Part shown: positions 16,275 to 25,061 of the stretch, piece by piece
How positions within the stretch are numbered: the first letter of the stretch is position 1
How the letters are laid out: each line of letters opens with the position of its first letter
From: Streptomyces sp. 1222.5
Lineage (GTDB): Bacteria; Actinomycetota; Actinomycetes; Streptomycetales; Streptomycetaceae
Length of the DNA stretch: 64,000 bases
NCBI RefSeq assembly: GCF_900105245.1
Contig: NZ_FNSZ01000001.1
Location: forward strand, 7,252,001 to 7,316,000
Direction of reading: 5' to 3'
Notes under the pieces: generated by a model
What the model saw: the letters and a program-made list of their open reading frames with translations, nothing else
Database searches by the model: none
What the model was told of the DNA's origin: nothing
Made by a program: the position numbers and the translations under genes

Positions 16275-17513
16275 TCAACGCAGGTCGTCGAAGGCGATGT
16301 TCAGGTGCCGCGGGCCGCGCAGCACCGCGTTCGGCCGGTACGGCGGCGGATCCTCGACCAGCCGCGGGTTCTCCAGCCGGCGGGCCAGTTCGATCAGGGC
16401 GATCTGCGTCTCCAGCCGGGCCAGCGGAGCGCCGAAGCAGCTGTGGATGCCGCTGCCGAAGCCGAGGTGCTGGATGTCCTCCCGGTCCGGGTCGAACCGC
16501 TCGGGGTTCTTGAACCGCTCCGGATCCCGGTTGCCGGCCGCGATCATCAGCCAGATGCGCGACCCCTTGGGGATGGTGACCCCGCGCACCTCGATGTCGG
16601 CGATGCAGGTGCGCTGCGGCACGATCTGCACCGGCGGCTCGTACCGCAGCAGCTCCTCCACGATGTTGACCGCCAGCGCCGGCTCCTCCCGCAGCCGCCG
16701 CAGGACGTCCGGGTGGCGCAGCAGGGTGAGCATGCCGTTGGTGATGAGGTTGACCGTCGTCTCGTGGCCGGCGATCAGCAGCAGCACGGCGGTGCTGAGC
16801 ACCTCCATCATCGTCATGGAGCCGTTCGGGCCGTCGCTGCGCACCAGGTCGGAGAGCAGGTCGTCCTGCGGTTCCTTGGTGCGCTGCTCGGCCAGGCCGG
16901 ACAGATACATGCCGAGCGCCATCCGCGACTCCCGCAGGGAGTTCAGGAACTCCTCGTCCGCGCCCTGCCGGGTGTCGGGGTCGAGGCTCGCGACCAGCGG
17001 GTCGACCCAGGCGCGGAACTTCGGCTCGTCCTCCCGGGGCACCCCGAGCAGCCGGCAGATCACCGTCACCGGGAACGGATAGGCGAACTGGTCGACCAGG
17101 TCGACCTGCCGGGCGTCGCCGAAGCCGTCGATCAGATGGGTGACCGTCGCCGCCATGTCGCCCCGCAGGTTGTCGACCCGGCGGGGCCGGTGGGGCGGCC
17201 CGAAGCCGCTGTTGGCGATGCGCCGCAGCCGGTCGTGCTCGGGCGGGTCCAGGCGCAGGAAGGACGGCGGCAGCCCGCCCGTCTCCTCCAGGTCGTTCAG
17301 CGCGTCGCGCCCCGAGGCGGCCACGTTGGCGGCGTCGGAGCTGATCCGCGGATCGTGGAGCAGGGCCTTGATGTCGTAGTACGAGCTGAGGACGTAGGGG
17401 CCGCCCTCCTCCTCGTGCAGCACCGGGGTGGCGCGGAGCTCCTCGTACAGCGGGTACGGGTCGGCGCGGTTCGCGAAGTCGGTGATCCGGTTGACCAGCG
17501 AGGCTTCTGTCAT
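16275..17513 (-). CDS. Cytochrome P450
   Basis: 412-residue soluble bacterial P450. I-helix oxygen-binding motif AGHETT at residues 248-253, K-helix ExxR at E287-R290, and heme loop FGSGIHSCFGAPLAR with the ligand Cys359. All key residues are intact, so it should be active. It is the last gene of a ferredoxin-reductase-P450 cassette, with 33 bp between it and the reductase, so its electron partners are encoded with it. The general look is of CYP107-like enzymes that hydroxylate secondary metabolites, but the substrate cannot be predicted. Confidence 0.95.
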   Translation of the reverse strand: MTEASLVNRITDFANRADPYPLYEELRATPVLHEEEGGPYVLSSYYDIKALLHDPRISSDAANVAASGRDALNDLEETGGLPPSFLRLDPPEHDRLRRIANSGFGPPHRPRRVDNLRGDMAATVTHLIDGFGDARQVDLVDQFAYPFPVTVICRLLGVPREDEPKFRAWVDPLVASLDPDTRQGADEEFLNSLRESRMALGMYLSGLAEQRTKEPQDDLLSDLVRSDGPNGSMTMMEVLSTAVLLLIAGHETTVNLITNGMLTLLRHPDVLRRLREEPALAVNIVEELLRYEPPVQIVPQRTCIADIEVRGVTIPKGSRIWLMIAAGNRDPERFKNPERFDPDREDIQHLGFGSGIHSCFGAPLARLETQIALIELARRLENPRLVEDPPPYRPNAVLRGPRHLNIAFDDLR

Positions 17514-17546
17514 GACAGGTCCTTGGGCGTCGGGCCGGGCGGCCGT

Positions 17547-18938
17547 CTAGTGGCGGGCGGGGTGGAAGACCAGCTGCTGGTCGGCCGGCGAGTAGCCGCT
17601 GAGGGTCACGGTGGGCCCGTGGGTGGGCAGCGACGGGTCGGGGAAGTCGGCGGCCACCGGCTGCCGGCCCTCGGGACGCCGGTCCATCGTCGGGTACTCC
17701 ACCGGGAACGGCGCGCCCCGCTCGATCTGCCGTGCGTAGAACTCCAGCCACCGGGTGTTGTCGAAGCTCACGGCGGCGATGACGCGGCCCTGGTGGCCGT
17801 ACACGCCGACGAACCGCCGCTCGGCCGGCGAGCCCTGCGTGATCATGATCTGGTCGCCCATCGGCGGCACACCGACGGACTTGATGTTCACGCCGAACAT
17901 CGACGACCAGAAGGCCGGCATCCACAGGTGCGGCCGCCGGTCGGCGCCGTGGCAGATCATGTTGTGCGCGGCCGTCTCCGCCTGCGCGACGGCGTTGCCC
18001 CAGTGCTCCAGCGACAGGAACTGGTAGCCGAACAGCGCGTGCGGGGACCGCGCGACGTCGCCCGCGACGAAGACGTCGTCCGTGACGATGCCCCGGAAGT
18101 CGAAGGCACGGCAGCCCGCGTCGCAGGCGATGCCCCGGGGGCCCGCGCCCAGCCCCGACCCGGCCAGCCAGTCCGTGTTCCGCAGCGAACCCAGCGAGAC
18201 CACGACCACGTCCGCCTCGACGACACTCTCGTCGGACAGGTGGACCGCCCGCACCCTGCCCGTCGCGTCGCCCTCCAGAGCGGTCACCGTGACATGCGTG
18301 CGCAGATCCACGCCGTTCTCGAGCTGGAGCTCCGCGGCGACCGCGCCGACCACTCCGCCGAGCGCACCCACCAGCGGCGCCCCCGCGCGCTCCGCGACCG
18401 TGACGGGGATGCCCATCTCCCGGCAGGCCGAGGCGACCTCCGAACCGGCGAACCCGGCACCGATGATGAACACCCGGCGCGGCCCCGCCTTCAGCCGGTG
18501 GTACAGAGCGGCCGCGTCGTCCCGCGTCCGCAGCAGGCAGACGCCGTCCAGCCGGGCCTCCTCCTCCTTCGGCCAGGGCCGCGCGCGGACACCGGTCGTG
18601 ATGAGCAGCCGGTCGTACTCCACCTCGTCGCCGTCGGCCAGCCGGACCCGTTTGGCCGACAGGTCGAGCCCGGCCGCCGGGACACCGAGCCGCCACTTGG
18701 CGTCGATCTCCCGGCGGTGCGGCAGCTCGGTGTGCAGCGGTGACGCCCGGCCCAGCAGCACGGACTTCGACAGCGGCGGCCGGTCGTAGGGCTCGTACGG
18801 CTCGTCACCGATCAGGGTCAGCTCGCCGGTGAAGCCCTCGGCGCGAAGGGTCTCGGCGGCGCGCAGACCCGCCAAGGAGGCACCGACGACGACGATCCGG
18901 CCCTCGCGCCTGAGCCATTCCACGGGGTCAGCGGCCAT
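17547..18938 (-). CDS. FAD/NAD-dependent ferredoxin reductase
   Basis: 463 residues of the rhodocoxin/putidaredoxin-reductase type. The FAD fingerprint is RIVVVGASLAGLRAAETLRA at about residue 15, the NAD(H) fingerprint is VFIIGAGFAGSEVA at about 155, and DVFVAGDVAR closes the FAD site. A C-terminal reductase dimerisation domain follows. The ATG at 18938 overlaps the ferredoxin 3' end by 11 nt, so coupled translation is likely. It would pass electrons from NAD(P)H to the ferredoxin and on to the P450. Confidence 0.93.
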   Translation of the reverse strand: MAADPVEWLRREGRIVVVGASLAGLRAAETLRAEGFTGELTLIGDEPYEPYDRPPLSKSVLLGRASPLHTELPHRREIDAKWRLGVPAAGLDLSAKRVRLADGDEVEYDRLLITTGVRARPWPKEEEARLDGVCLLRTRDDAAALYHRLKAGPRRVFIIGAGFAGSEVASACREMGIPVTVAERAGAPLVGALGGVVGAVAAELQLENGVDLRTHVTVTALEGDATGRVRAVHLSDESVVEADVVVVSLGSLRNTDWLAGSGLGAGPRGIACDAGCRAFDFRGIVTDDVFVAGDVARSPHALFGYQFLSLEHWGNAVAQAETAAHNMICHGADRRPHLWMPAFWSSMFGVNIKSVGVPPMGDQIMITQGSPAERRFVGVYGHQGRVIAAVSFDNTRWLEFYARQIERGAPFPVEYPTMDRRPEGRQPVAADFPDPSLPTHGPTVTLSGYSPADQQLVFHPARH

Positions 18939-19170
18939 CGGACGCCCCCAGCGACCGGGACGCCGAATCCTCCGCACCGTCCAGACCGTCCGCGGTGATC
19001 GCCTGCACCGGGCACGCGGCGACGGCACGCGCCAGCCGCTCCCGCTGCTCCTCCTCCGCACGCGGGTTGTACACCAGCGACTCCTCGCCGTGCATGGCGA
19101 AGACGTCGGGCGCGAGGAACGCGCACTGCGCGTACCCCTGACACTTGTTGAGATCGACGACGAGCCTCAT
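18928..19170 (-). CDS. Small [3Fe-4S]-type ferredoxin
   Basis: 80-residue electron carrier. The cluster ligands are in KCQGYAQC (two Cys five residues apart) and CPVQAI near residue 53, so three Cys in the spacing typical of 3Fe-4S P450 ferredoxins. GGAG precedes the ATG. First gene of the cassette that continues with the reductase and the P450. Confidence 0.92.
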   Translation of the reverse strand: MRLVVDLNKCQGYAQCAFLAPDVFAMHGEESLVYNPRAEEEQRERLARAVAACPVQAITADGLDGAEDSASRSLGASDGR

Positions 19171-19337
19171 CGACGCTCCGCCCTTTCCGGTGGCCAGGTC
19201 CGGTGCGCTCCACCCCGTGGCGTGCGGTCAGCTCCGGACGGCGGTCATGTCCCGCACGCCAGCATGGGAGCCGGGCCGCGGGGCCGCCCGCCGGGAGGAC
19301 CGACCGGGTGAACGGCGGCGCGGGGGTGCCGACACGG

Positions 19338-20015
19338 TCAGGAGGACGCCGCGGCCCGGGCCCTCGCGCGGCGGCCGACCATGAGGATGTGCAGGCTGAG
19401 CACGAGCGACCAGGCCGGGAAGACCAGCTCCGCCCAGGGCACGTTCGGGGACACGAAGAGCAGCGTCAGCGTGGTGAGGATGCCCACGACCGACAGCCAG
19501 CGCGGCAGCACCCCGAGGCGGTGACCCATCACCGACAGGGAGCACACGAAGACGGCCGCCATCCGCATGCCGTACCCCACCAGCAGCGTGTACGCGAAAT
19601 CGCGGCCGAAGTCCCAGACGGACGGCCCGGGCGTCGCGCCCGTGGGAGCCTCCACGGCGAGTACGGCGGACGCCGCCGCGGCGCCCCCGAACATCATGGC
19701 CGTGAAGATCAGTCCGCTGCCCAGGAAGACGGTGGCCAGGAACCGGTCCTCGACCGCCCCGACGTGGGTGCGTACGGCGCCGACGAACCACAGGAAGAAG
19801 ATGCCGGCGAAGGGCACCAGCGCGAGGGCCGCCAGCACGGCCCTGCGCCGCCCGGACTGCTGGAAACCCTGGGCGGTGACCGCGTCGGCCCCCGCGGGGA
19901 CCCCCAGCCGGACCAGGACGATCGTCGCCGCCAGCAGCAGCGCGAAGACGACCCCGGCCAGCCCGGCCGCCCGCGGTGTCTCCAGCACCCGCTGCCCCGG
20001 CCTCTTCTCCCGCAT
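19338..20015 (-). CDS. Integral membrane protein of unknown function
   Basis: 225 residues with about six predicted membrane helices (for example AAGLAGVVFALLLAATIVLV, AVLAALALVPFAGIFFLWFV, FLGSGLIFTAMMFGGAAAA, YTLLVGYGMRMAAVFVCSL) and an Arg/Ala-rich C-terminal tail. I do not recognise a characterised family. It lies between the P450 cassette and a divergent SDR gene with no coupling to either. Confidence 0.75.
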   Translation of the reverse strand: MREKRPGQRVLETPRAAGLAGVVFALLLAATIVLVRLGVPAGADAVTAQGFQQSGRRRAVLAALALVPFAGIFFLWFVGAVRTHVGAVEDRFLATVFLGSGLIFTAMMFGGAAAASAVLAVEAPTGATPGPSVWDFGRDFAYTLLVGYGMRMAAVFVCSLSVMGHRLGVLPRWLSVVGILTTLTLLFVSPNVPWAELVFPAWSLVLSLHILMVGRRARARAAASS

Positions 20016-20228
20016 GTCCCGGCCCGCCTCCTCCGCGTCGCCCCGGCACCAGCTAGCGGCCTGGCCACCGCGGACGCCACCGGGGGACGGCCGGACGGCC
20101 GAGGGGGGCCCCGCCCGCCCCGGAGGCGGGCCGTACCGGGCAGGCCGTGGTGGAGCGGCACGAGGTCCGCCGCCCGCTCGCCGGAATTCGCTCGCACCGG
20201 GCGCGGCGCACCCCTATCGTGGCCGGTC

Positions 20229-21074
20229 ATGTCTCCTGACGCGCACCACCCCGCCCCGGAGGACCTGCGCCGGGATCCGCTGCCGCTGCTGGGCCGTACG
20301 GCCCTCGTCACCGGCGTCGGCCGGCGGGCGGGGATCGGGCACGCCGTCGCCCGGCGGCTGGCCGCGTACGGCGCCGGCGTCTACCTCCACCACCACGTAC
20401 CGCACGACATGGAGATGCCCTGGGGCGCCGACAGCCCCGAGGCCGTCGCCGCGTCCGTGCGCGCGGCGCTCGGCGATCCGGCGGCACGCGTCGTGGAGGG
20501 GCCGGGCGACCTGGCCGATCCGGACGGACCGGCCCGGCTGATCGACACCGTCACAAAGGAGTTCGGGCGGCTGGACATCCTCGTCGCCAACCACGCCCTC
20601 AGCGGCCGCGACGGCACCCTGGACGAGGTCGACGCCGCGATGCTGGACGCGCACTGGGCCGTGGACACCCGCTCGGTGCTGCTGCTCGTCCAGGCGTACG
20701 TGCGCGCGCGCTCGCAGCTGCCCCCGGGGGCACCCGGCGGCCGCGTCGTGATGATGACCTCGGGGCAGGACATCGCCGGCGGCATGCCGGGCGAGATCGC
20801 CTACGCCCTCCAGAAGGGCGCCCTCGCCTCCGTCACCCGCTCGCTGTCCACCGCGCTCGCCGAGCGGTCGATCACCGTCAACACCGTCAACCCGGGCCCG
20901 GTGGACACCGGTTACGCCACCGGCGAGGACCACGCGGCCGTCGCCGCGCGGTTCCCCGCCGGACGCTGGGGGCTGCCCGACGACCCGGCCCGCCTCATCG
21001 CCTGGCTGGCCACCGACGAGGCGGGCTGGATCACCGGAGAGGTCATCAACTCCGAGGGGGGCTTCCGGCGTTGA
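20229..21074 (+). CDS. Short-chain dehydrogenase/reductase (SDR)
   Basis: 281-residue NAD(P)-dependent oxidoreductase. The cofactor turn is ALVTGVGRRAGIGHAVARR, a relaxed TGxxxGxG. ILVANHALSG supplies the structural Asn121. The catalytic residues are Ser178 in MMTSGQD and Y192/K196 in AYALQK. VNTVNPGPVDTGY and a C-terminal INSEGGFRR complete a classical SDR resembling 3-oxoacyl reductases. TATCGT at 20215-20220 is 8 nt before the ATG. Substrate unknown. Confidence 0.92.
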   Translation: MSPDAHHPAPEDLRRDPLPLLGRTALVTGVGRRAGIGHAVARRLAAYGAGVYLHHHVPHDMEMPWGADSPEAVAASVRAALGDPAARVVEGPGDLADPDGPARLIDTVTKEFGRLDILVANHALSGRDGTLDEVDAAMLDAHWAVDTRSVLLLVQAYVRARSQLPPGAPGGRVVMMTSGQDIAGGMPGEIAYALQKGALASVTRSLSTALAERSITVNTVNPGPVDTGYATGEDHAAVAARFPAGRWGLPDDPARLIAWLATDEAGWITGEVINSEGGFRR

Positions 21075-21101
21075 ACCGGAGGACGGCGGCCGGAAGCCCC
21101 C
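21057..21101. terminator. 13-bp perfect hairpin between convergent SDR and DUF885 genes
   Basis: GGGGGCTTCCGGC (21057-21069) pairs perfectly with GCCGGAAGCCCCC (21089-21101) across a 19-nt loop. The left arm lies inside the last SDR codons and the stop codon sits in the loop. It faces the stop of the convergent gene at 21108, so it probably terminates both. Confidence 0.8.
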
Positions 21102-21107
21102 GGCAGG

Positions 21108-22799
21108 TCAGAGCCGGGCCAGCTCGTCGACCAGGTCGTCCAGGCCCAGCGAACCCTGCGACAGCGCCGCCATGTGCCAGGCCTTCAGGTCGAACGCGTC
21201 GCCGTGCCGCGCGCGGGCCTTCTCCCGGCCCAGCAGCCACGCCCGCTCACCGAGCTTGTAGCCGATCGCCTGACCCGGGATGGTCAGGTACCGGGTCAGC
21301 TCGCTCTCCACGAAGTCCGCGGGCCGGCTGCTGTGCGCCCCGAAGAACTCCTGCGCCAGCTCCGGCGTCCAGCGCTCCCCGGGGTGGAACGGCGAGTCCG
21401 CCGGGATCTCCAGCTCCAGGTGCATACCGATGTCCACGATCACCCGCGCCGCCCGCATCATCTGCGCGTCCAGGTAACCGAGCCGCTCCTCCGGGCCCGT
21501 GAGGTAGCCCAGTTCGTCCATCAGCCGCTCCGCGTACAGCGCCCAGCCCTCCGCGTTGGCACTGACCCCGCCGACGGTCGCCTGGTAGCGGGAGAGGTTC
21601 TCGGCCACGTGCGCCCACTGCGCGATCTGCAGATGGTGGCCGGGCACGCCCTCGTGGTACCAGGTCGACACCAGGTCGTACACCGGGAACCGGGTCTGGC
21701 CCATCGTGGGCAGCCAGGTGCGGCCCGGCCGGGAGAAGTCCTCCGACGGCCCGGTGTAGTACGGGGCGGCCGCGCCGCCGGGCGGGGCGATGCGCGACTC
21801 CACCTTCCGTACCCGCTCGGCGAGTTCGAAGTGCGTGCCGTCCAGGTCCGCGATGGCCTTGTCCATCAGGCCCTGCAGCCACTCGCGGACCTCTTCCACG
21901 CCCTCGATGTGCCGGCCGTGCTCGTCGAGGTGCGCGAGCGCCACCCACGGGGTCTCGGCGCCGGGCAGGACCTTCTCCGCCTCCTGCCGCATCTCGCCGA
22001 GGATGCGGTGGAACTCCGACCAGCCGTACGCGTACGCCTCGTCCAGGTCGAGATCGGTGCCGTTGAAGTAGCGGGACCAGCGCGCGTACCGCTCCCGGCC
22101 CACCGTGTCCGGGGCGCCCTCGACGGCCGGCGCGTACACGTCCCGCAGCCAGTCCCGCAGCTCCACCAGGGCGCCGGTCGCCGCGCGGGCCGCTTCCTTC
22201 AGTTCCGTGCGCAGGGCCTGCGGGCCCCCGTCGGCGAAGTCCTCGAACCAGCCCCGGCCCGAGCCGTCGGTGTCCGTCCACTCCGTGAGCTGTTCGATGA
22301 ACGTCGCGGTCGGGCGCGGAGCGCCGAACAACTTCCGGTCCAGACCGAGTTGCAGCGACTCGTGGTACCCGGCGAGAGCCGCCGGCACCGCGCGCAGCCG
22401 CTCGGCGATCGCCGCCCAGTCCTCGTCCGTCTGTGACGGGGTGACCGTGAAGATGTCCCGCACCGAGTGGCCGGGCGTGTGCATGTTGCCGACCGCGCGC
22501 AGGTGCTCGTCCGCCTCGTGCACGGCGAGTTCGGCGGTCAGCCGCTCGCGCAGCAGCCGGCCGCAGCGCCGCTCCACGTCGCTGTCCGCGCCGGGCCGGC
22601 GTTCCGCCTCGTCCAGCTTCGTCAGGGTGGTCCGGGCCAGCTCCGCGAGGGCCTCCCGACCGGCCGGCGAATAGTCGGGCAGCCTGCTCGAACTCTCCTG
22701 CACGCCGAGGTAGGTACCGGTGATCGGATCGAGGGCGATGAGGTCGTCCACGTACGCGTCGGCGACCTGACGGGGGAGCGCGCTCTTGGTGTCAGACAT
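21108..22799 (-). CDS. DUF885-family metallohydrolase
   Basis: 563-residue helical protein of the DUF885 family, distantly related to M3/M32-type zinc peptidases. The candidate zinc site is HEGVPGHHLQ, an extended HExxxxHH motif, followed by NAEGWALYAERLMDELG, whose Glu would be the third ligand. No signal peptide, so cytoplasmic. ATG at 22799 chosen because GAGG lies 9 nt upstream; an in-frame ATG at 22808 is too close to that site. Peptidase activity is inferred from the fold. Confidence 0.88.
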   Translation of the reverse strand: MSDTKSALPRQVADAYVDDLIALDPITGTYLGVQESSSRLPDYSPAGREALAELARTTLTKLDEAERRPGADSDVERRCGRLLRERLTAELAVHEADEHLRAVGNMHTPGHSVRDIFTVTPSQTDEDWAAIAERLRAVPAALAGYHESLQLGLDRKLFGAPRPTATFIEQLTEWTDTDGSGRGWFEDFADGGPQALRTELKEAARAATGALVELRDWLRDVYAPAVEGAPDTVGRERYARWSRYFNGTDLDLDEAYAYGWSEFHRILGEMRQEAEKVLPGAETPWVALAHLDEHGRHIEGVEEVREWLQGLMDKAIADLDGTHFELAERVRKVESRIAPPGGAAAPYYTGPSEDFSRPGRTWLPTMGQTRFPVYDLVSTWYHEGVPGHHLQIAQWAHVAENLSRYQATVGGVSANAEGWALYAERLMDELGYLTGPEERLGYLDAQMMRAARVIVDIGMHLELEIPADSPFHPGERWTPELAQEFFGAHSSRPADFVESELTRYLTIPGQAIGYKLGERAWLLGREKARARHGDAFDLKAWHMAALSQGSLGLDDLVDELARL

Positions 22800-22852
22800 G
22801 CCGCCCATCCTCGTACGCCGAGGATCACCGCGTCACCCACGTTTCGGGGGAT

Positions 22853-23338
22853 TCAGCTCTGGGCGTCGCCGGGCGGCAGCAGTGGCCCGCACTCCCACTG
22901 CTGGAAGATCAACCGGGTCTCCACCCGGGCCACCTCCCGCCGTGCCGTGAACTCGTCCAGCACCAGCCGCTGCAGATCGGCCATGTCCGCGACGGCCACA
23001 TGCACGAGGTAGTCGTCCGGGCCGGTCAGGTGGAACACCGAGCGCGCCTCCGGGAGCTCGCGGATCCGCTCGACGAACGGTCCCACCAGCTCCCTTCGGT
23101 GCGGACGCACCTGCACCGACAGCAGCGCCTGCAGCCCGCGGCCCAGTCTGCCCGGGTCGACCTGCAGCCGGTGGCCGAGTATCACCCCCGAGCGGCGCAG
23201 CCGGGTCACCCGGTCCAGACAGGTCGACGGCGCCACGCCCACCTGCGCGGCGAGGTCCCGGTAGGTGGTCCGGGCGTCGTTCTGCAACAGGCGCAGCAGG
23301 TGGAGGTCCACCGGATCCAGTACGACAGATTCGGCCAT
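22853..23338 (-). CDS. Lrp/AsnC-family regulator of the divergent PLP enzyme
   Basis: 161 residues: winged HTH (LHLLRLLQNDARTTYRDLAA, VAPSTCLDRVTRLRRSGVI) and a RAM effector domain (LSVQVRPHRRELV, VFHLTGPDDYLVHVAV). Separated by only 60 bp from the start of the PLP-dependent sulfur amino acid enzyme, with a perfect inverted repeat in between. Lrp regulators next to gamma-lyases often respond to the substrate amino acid, so Met or Cys is a reasonable guess for the ligand. Confidence 0.9.
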   Translation of the reverse strand: MAESVVLDPVDLHLLRLLQNDARTTYRDLAAQVGVAPSTCLDRVTRLRRSGVILGHRLQVDPGRLGRGLQALLSVQVRPHRRELVGPFVERIRELPEARSVFHLTGPDDYLVHVAVADMADLQRLVLDEFTARREVARVETRLIFQQWECGPLLPPGDAQS

Positions 23339-23368
23339 TGGCCGAACGTAGCACGGTGTTCGATTCCA

Positions 23369-23388
23369 GTGAACCGTTCGATGTTCAC
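23369..23388. promoter_or_regulatory. Perfect inverted repeat GTGAAC-N8-GTTCAC (Lrp operator candidate)
   Basis: Two 6-bp arms separated by 8 nt, centred between the divergent Lrp regulator and PLP enzyme. A partly overlapping second pair, GTTC (23358-23361) with GAAC (23371-23374), lies on the regulator side, as expected for Lrp-type proteins that wrap several sites. An ATG at 23381 falls inside the repeat, which favours the later ATG at 23399 as the enzyme start. Confidence 0.6.
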
Positions 23389-23398
23389 CCTTCCGCCC

Positions 23399-24598
23399 AT
23401 GGACACAGCGAGCACCGGTGCCTACGACGACGTACGCACCGCAACGAGAGCACTGGCCACCGAGGCCGTGCACGCCGGCCGCGACGATCTCGCCCGCCAG
23501 GGTCTGCACGCCCCGCCGATCGACCTGTCCACCACCTACCCGTCGTACGACAGCCGCGGTGAGGCCGCCCGCATCGACGCCTTCGCCGCCGACGGCGCCG
23601 ATCCGGTGGGTCCGCCCGTCTACGGCCGTCTCGGCAATCCCACCGTGGCCCGCTTCGAGACCGCGCTCGCCCGCCTGGAGGGCACCGAGTCCGCCGTCTC
23701 CTTCGCCAGCGGCATGGCCGCCCTCAGCGCGGTCCTCCTCGCCCGCTCCGCCATGGGCCTGCGGCACGTCGTCGCGGTACGGCCCCTGTACGGCTGCAGC
23801 GACCACCTGCTGACCGCTGGCCTCCTCGGCTCGGAGGTCACCTGGACCGACCCGGCCGGCATCGCCGACGCGGTGCGCGCGGACACCGGCCTGGTGATGG
23901 TCGAGTCCCCGGCCAACCCGACGCTCGCCGAGGTCGATCTGCGGGCCGTCGCGCACGCCTGCGGCTCCGTACCGCTGCTCGCCGACAACACCTTCGCGAC
24001 CCCCGTGCTCCAGCGTCCGGCCGAGCACGGCGCCCGGCTGGTGCTGCACAGCGCCACGAAGTACCTCGGCGGTCACGGCGATGTGCTCGCCGGGGTCGTC
24101 GCCTGCGACGAGGAGTTCGCGGGCCGGCTGCGGCAGATACGGTTCGCCACCGGTGGCGTGCTGCATCCGCTGGCCGGCTACCTGCTCCTGCGCGGCCTGT
24201 CCACGCTCCCCGTCCGGGTCAGGGCCGCGTCCGCCAACGCCGCCGAACTGGCCCGCCGGCTCAGCGACGACCCGCGCGTCGCCCGCGTCCGCTATCCGCG
24301 GCTCGGCGGTGCGATGGTCGCCTTCGAGGTGCACGGCGACCCGCACGAGGTCATCAGCCGGGTCCGCCTCGTCACCCCGGCGGTGAGTCTCGGCAGCGTC
24401 GACACCCTCATCCAGCACCCCGCGTCCATCAGCCACCGGATCGTCGACGCCGACGACCGGCGCGGCGCGGGCGTGAGTGACCGGCTGCTGCGGCTGTCCG
24501 TCGGCCTCGAGGACGTGGACGACCTCTGGGCCGACCTCGACCAGGCCCTCGGCGTCCCGGCCCGCACCCCGGTACCCCTCCGGGAAGCGGTGCACTGA
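23399..24598 (+). CDS. Trans-sulfuration PLP enzyme (cystathionine gamma-synthase/methionine gamma-lyase type)
   Basis: 399-residue fold-type I PLP enzyme of the Cys/Met metabolism family. PVYGRLGNPTVARFE, the phosphate-binding SFASGMAALSAV and PLLADNTFATPVLQ are conserved, and the PLP Schiff-base Lys221 is in HSATKYLGGHGD. Members of this family cannot be split into synthase or lyase safely by eye. The divergent Lrp regulator argues for an amino-acid-responsive, probably catabolic, lyase. ATG at 23381 is an alternative start. Confidence 0.88.
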   Translation: MDTASTGAYDDVRTATRALATEAVHAGRDDLARQGLHAPPIDLSTTYPSYDSRGEAARIDAFAADGADPVGPPVYGRLGNPTVARFETALARLEGTESAVSFASGMAALSAVLLARSAMGLRHVVAVRPLYGCSDHLLTAGLLGSEVTWTDPAGIADAVRADTGLVMVESPANPTLAEVDLRAVAHACGSVPLLADNTFATPVLQRPAEHGARLVLHSATKYLGGHGDVLAGVVACDEEFAGRLRQIRFATGGVLHPLAGYLLLRGLSTLPVRVRAASANAAELARRLSDDPRVARVRYPRLGGAMVAFEVHGDPHEVISRVRLVTPAVSLGSVDTLIQHPASISHRIVDADDRRGAGVSDRLLRLSVGLEDVDDLWADLDQALGVPARTPVPLREAVH

Positions 24599-25061
24599 CC
24601 GGGCTGTCCGCCGTCGTCCGGGTCGGGGGACCGGACGATCGGAGGGCGGGCGCGGTCGGCGGTGGTGCGCGAGGCGGCACCGCCGACCGCCGCCGTACGG
24701 GCCAGGCGCCGGTGCCGGTGCGGGTGCACGCTCGCCGACGGACCCTGGGGTCAGGCCCACCGGGCGGGCCGCGACCGTCGAACCAGCAGCGGTCGGCGCG
24801 GCGGCTCCGGCGGACCGTTTGGGCGGCGCCGGCCGATCGGGGTACGACGGCGCGGGCCGCTGCCGGCCGAGCGGAGCTTCAGCCGGCCGGGGAGGCTGGT
24901 GCCGGCCTGACGAGCCGACGGCGGCCGGCCCGGGCGACGGGTCCGGTGGGTCGATGCCGCCCGGGTGCGATGCGGGCGGCAAAGCCGGCTGACTGACATC
25001 GCCGGGGCCCGGGAAGTGGCCCGGCCGGTCGGGCCGGGCCGTCGCGGTGTGCGGTGGCGGG
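24599..25061. other. Intergenic stretch with no supported gene
   Basis: 463 bp between two convergent genes. Apart from the hairpin at 24614-24638 it shows no ribosome site or conserved protein frame. Open frames here have the Arg/Gly/Pro-rich composition of non-coding high-GC DNA. Confidence 0.6.
24614..24638 (+). terminator. Hairpin after the PLP enzyme
   Basis: TCGTCCGG (24614-24621) pairs with CCGGACGA (24631-24638), an 8-bp perfect stem with a 9-nt loop, 15 bp after the stop codon. Confidence 0.6.
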
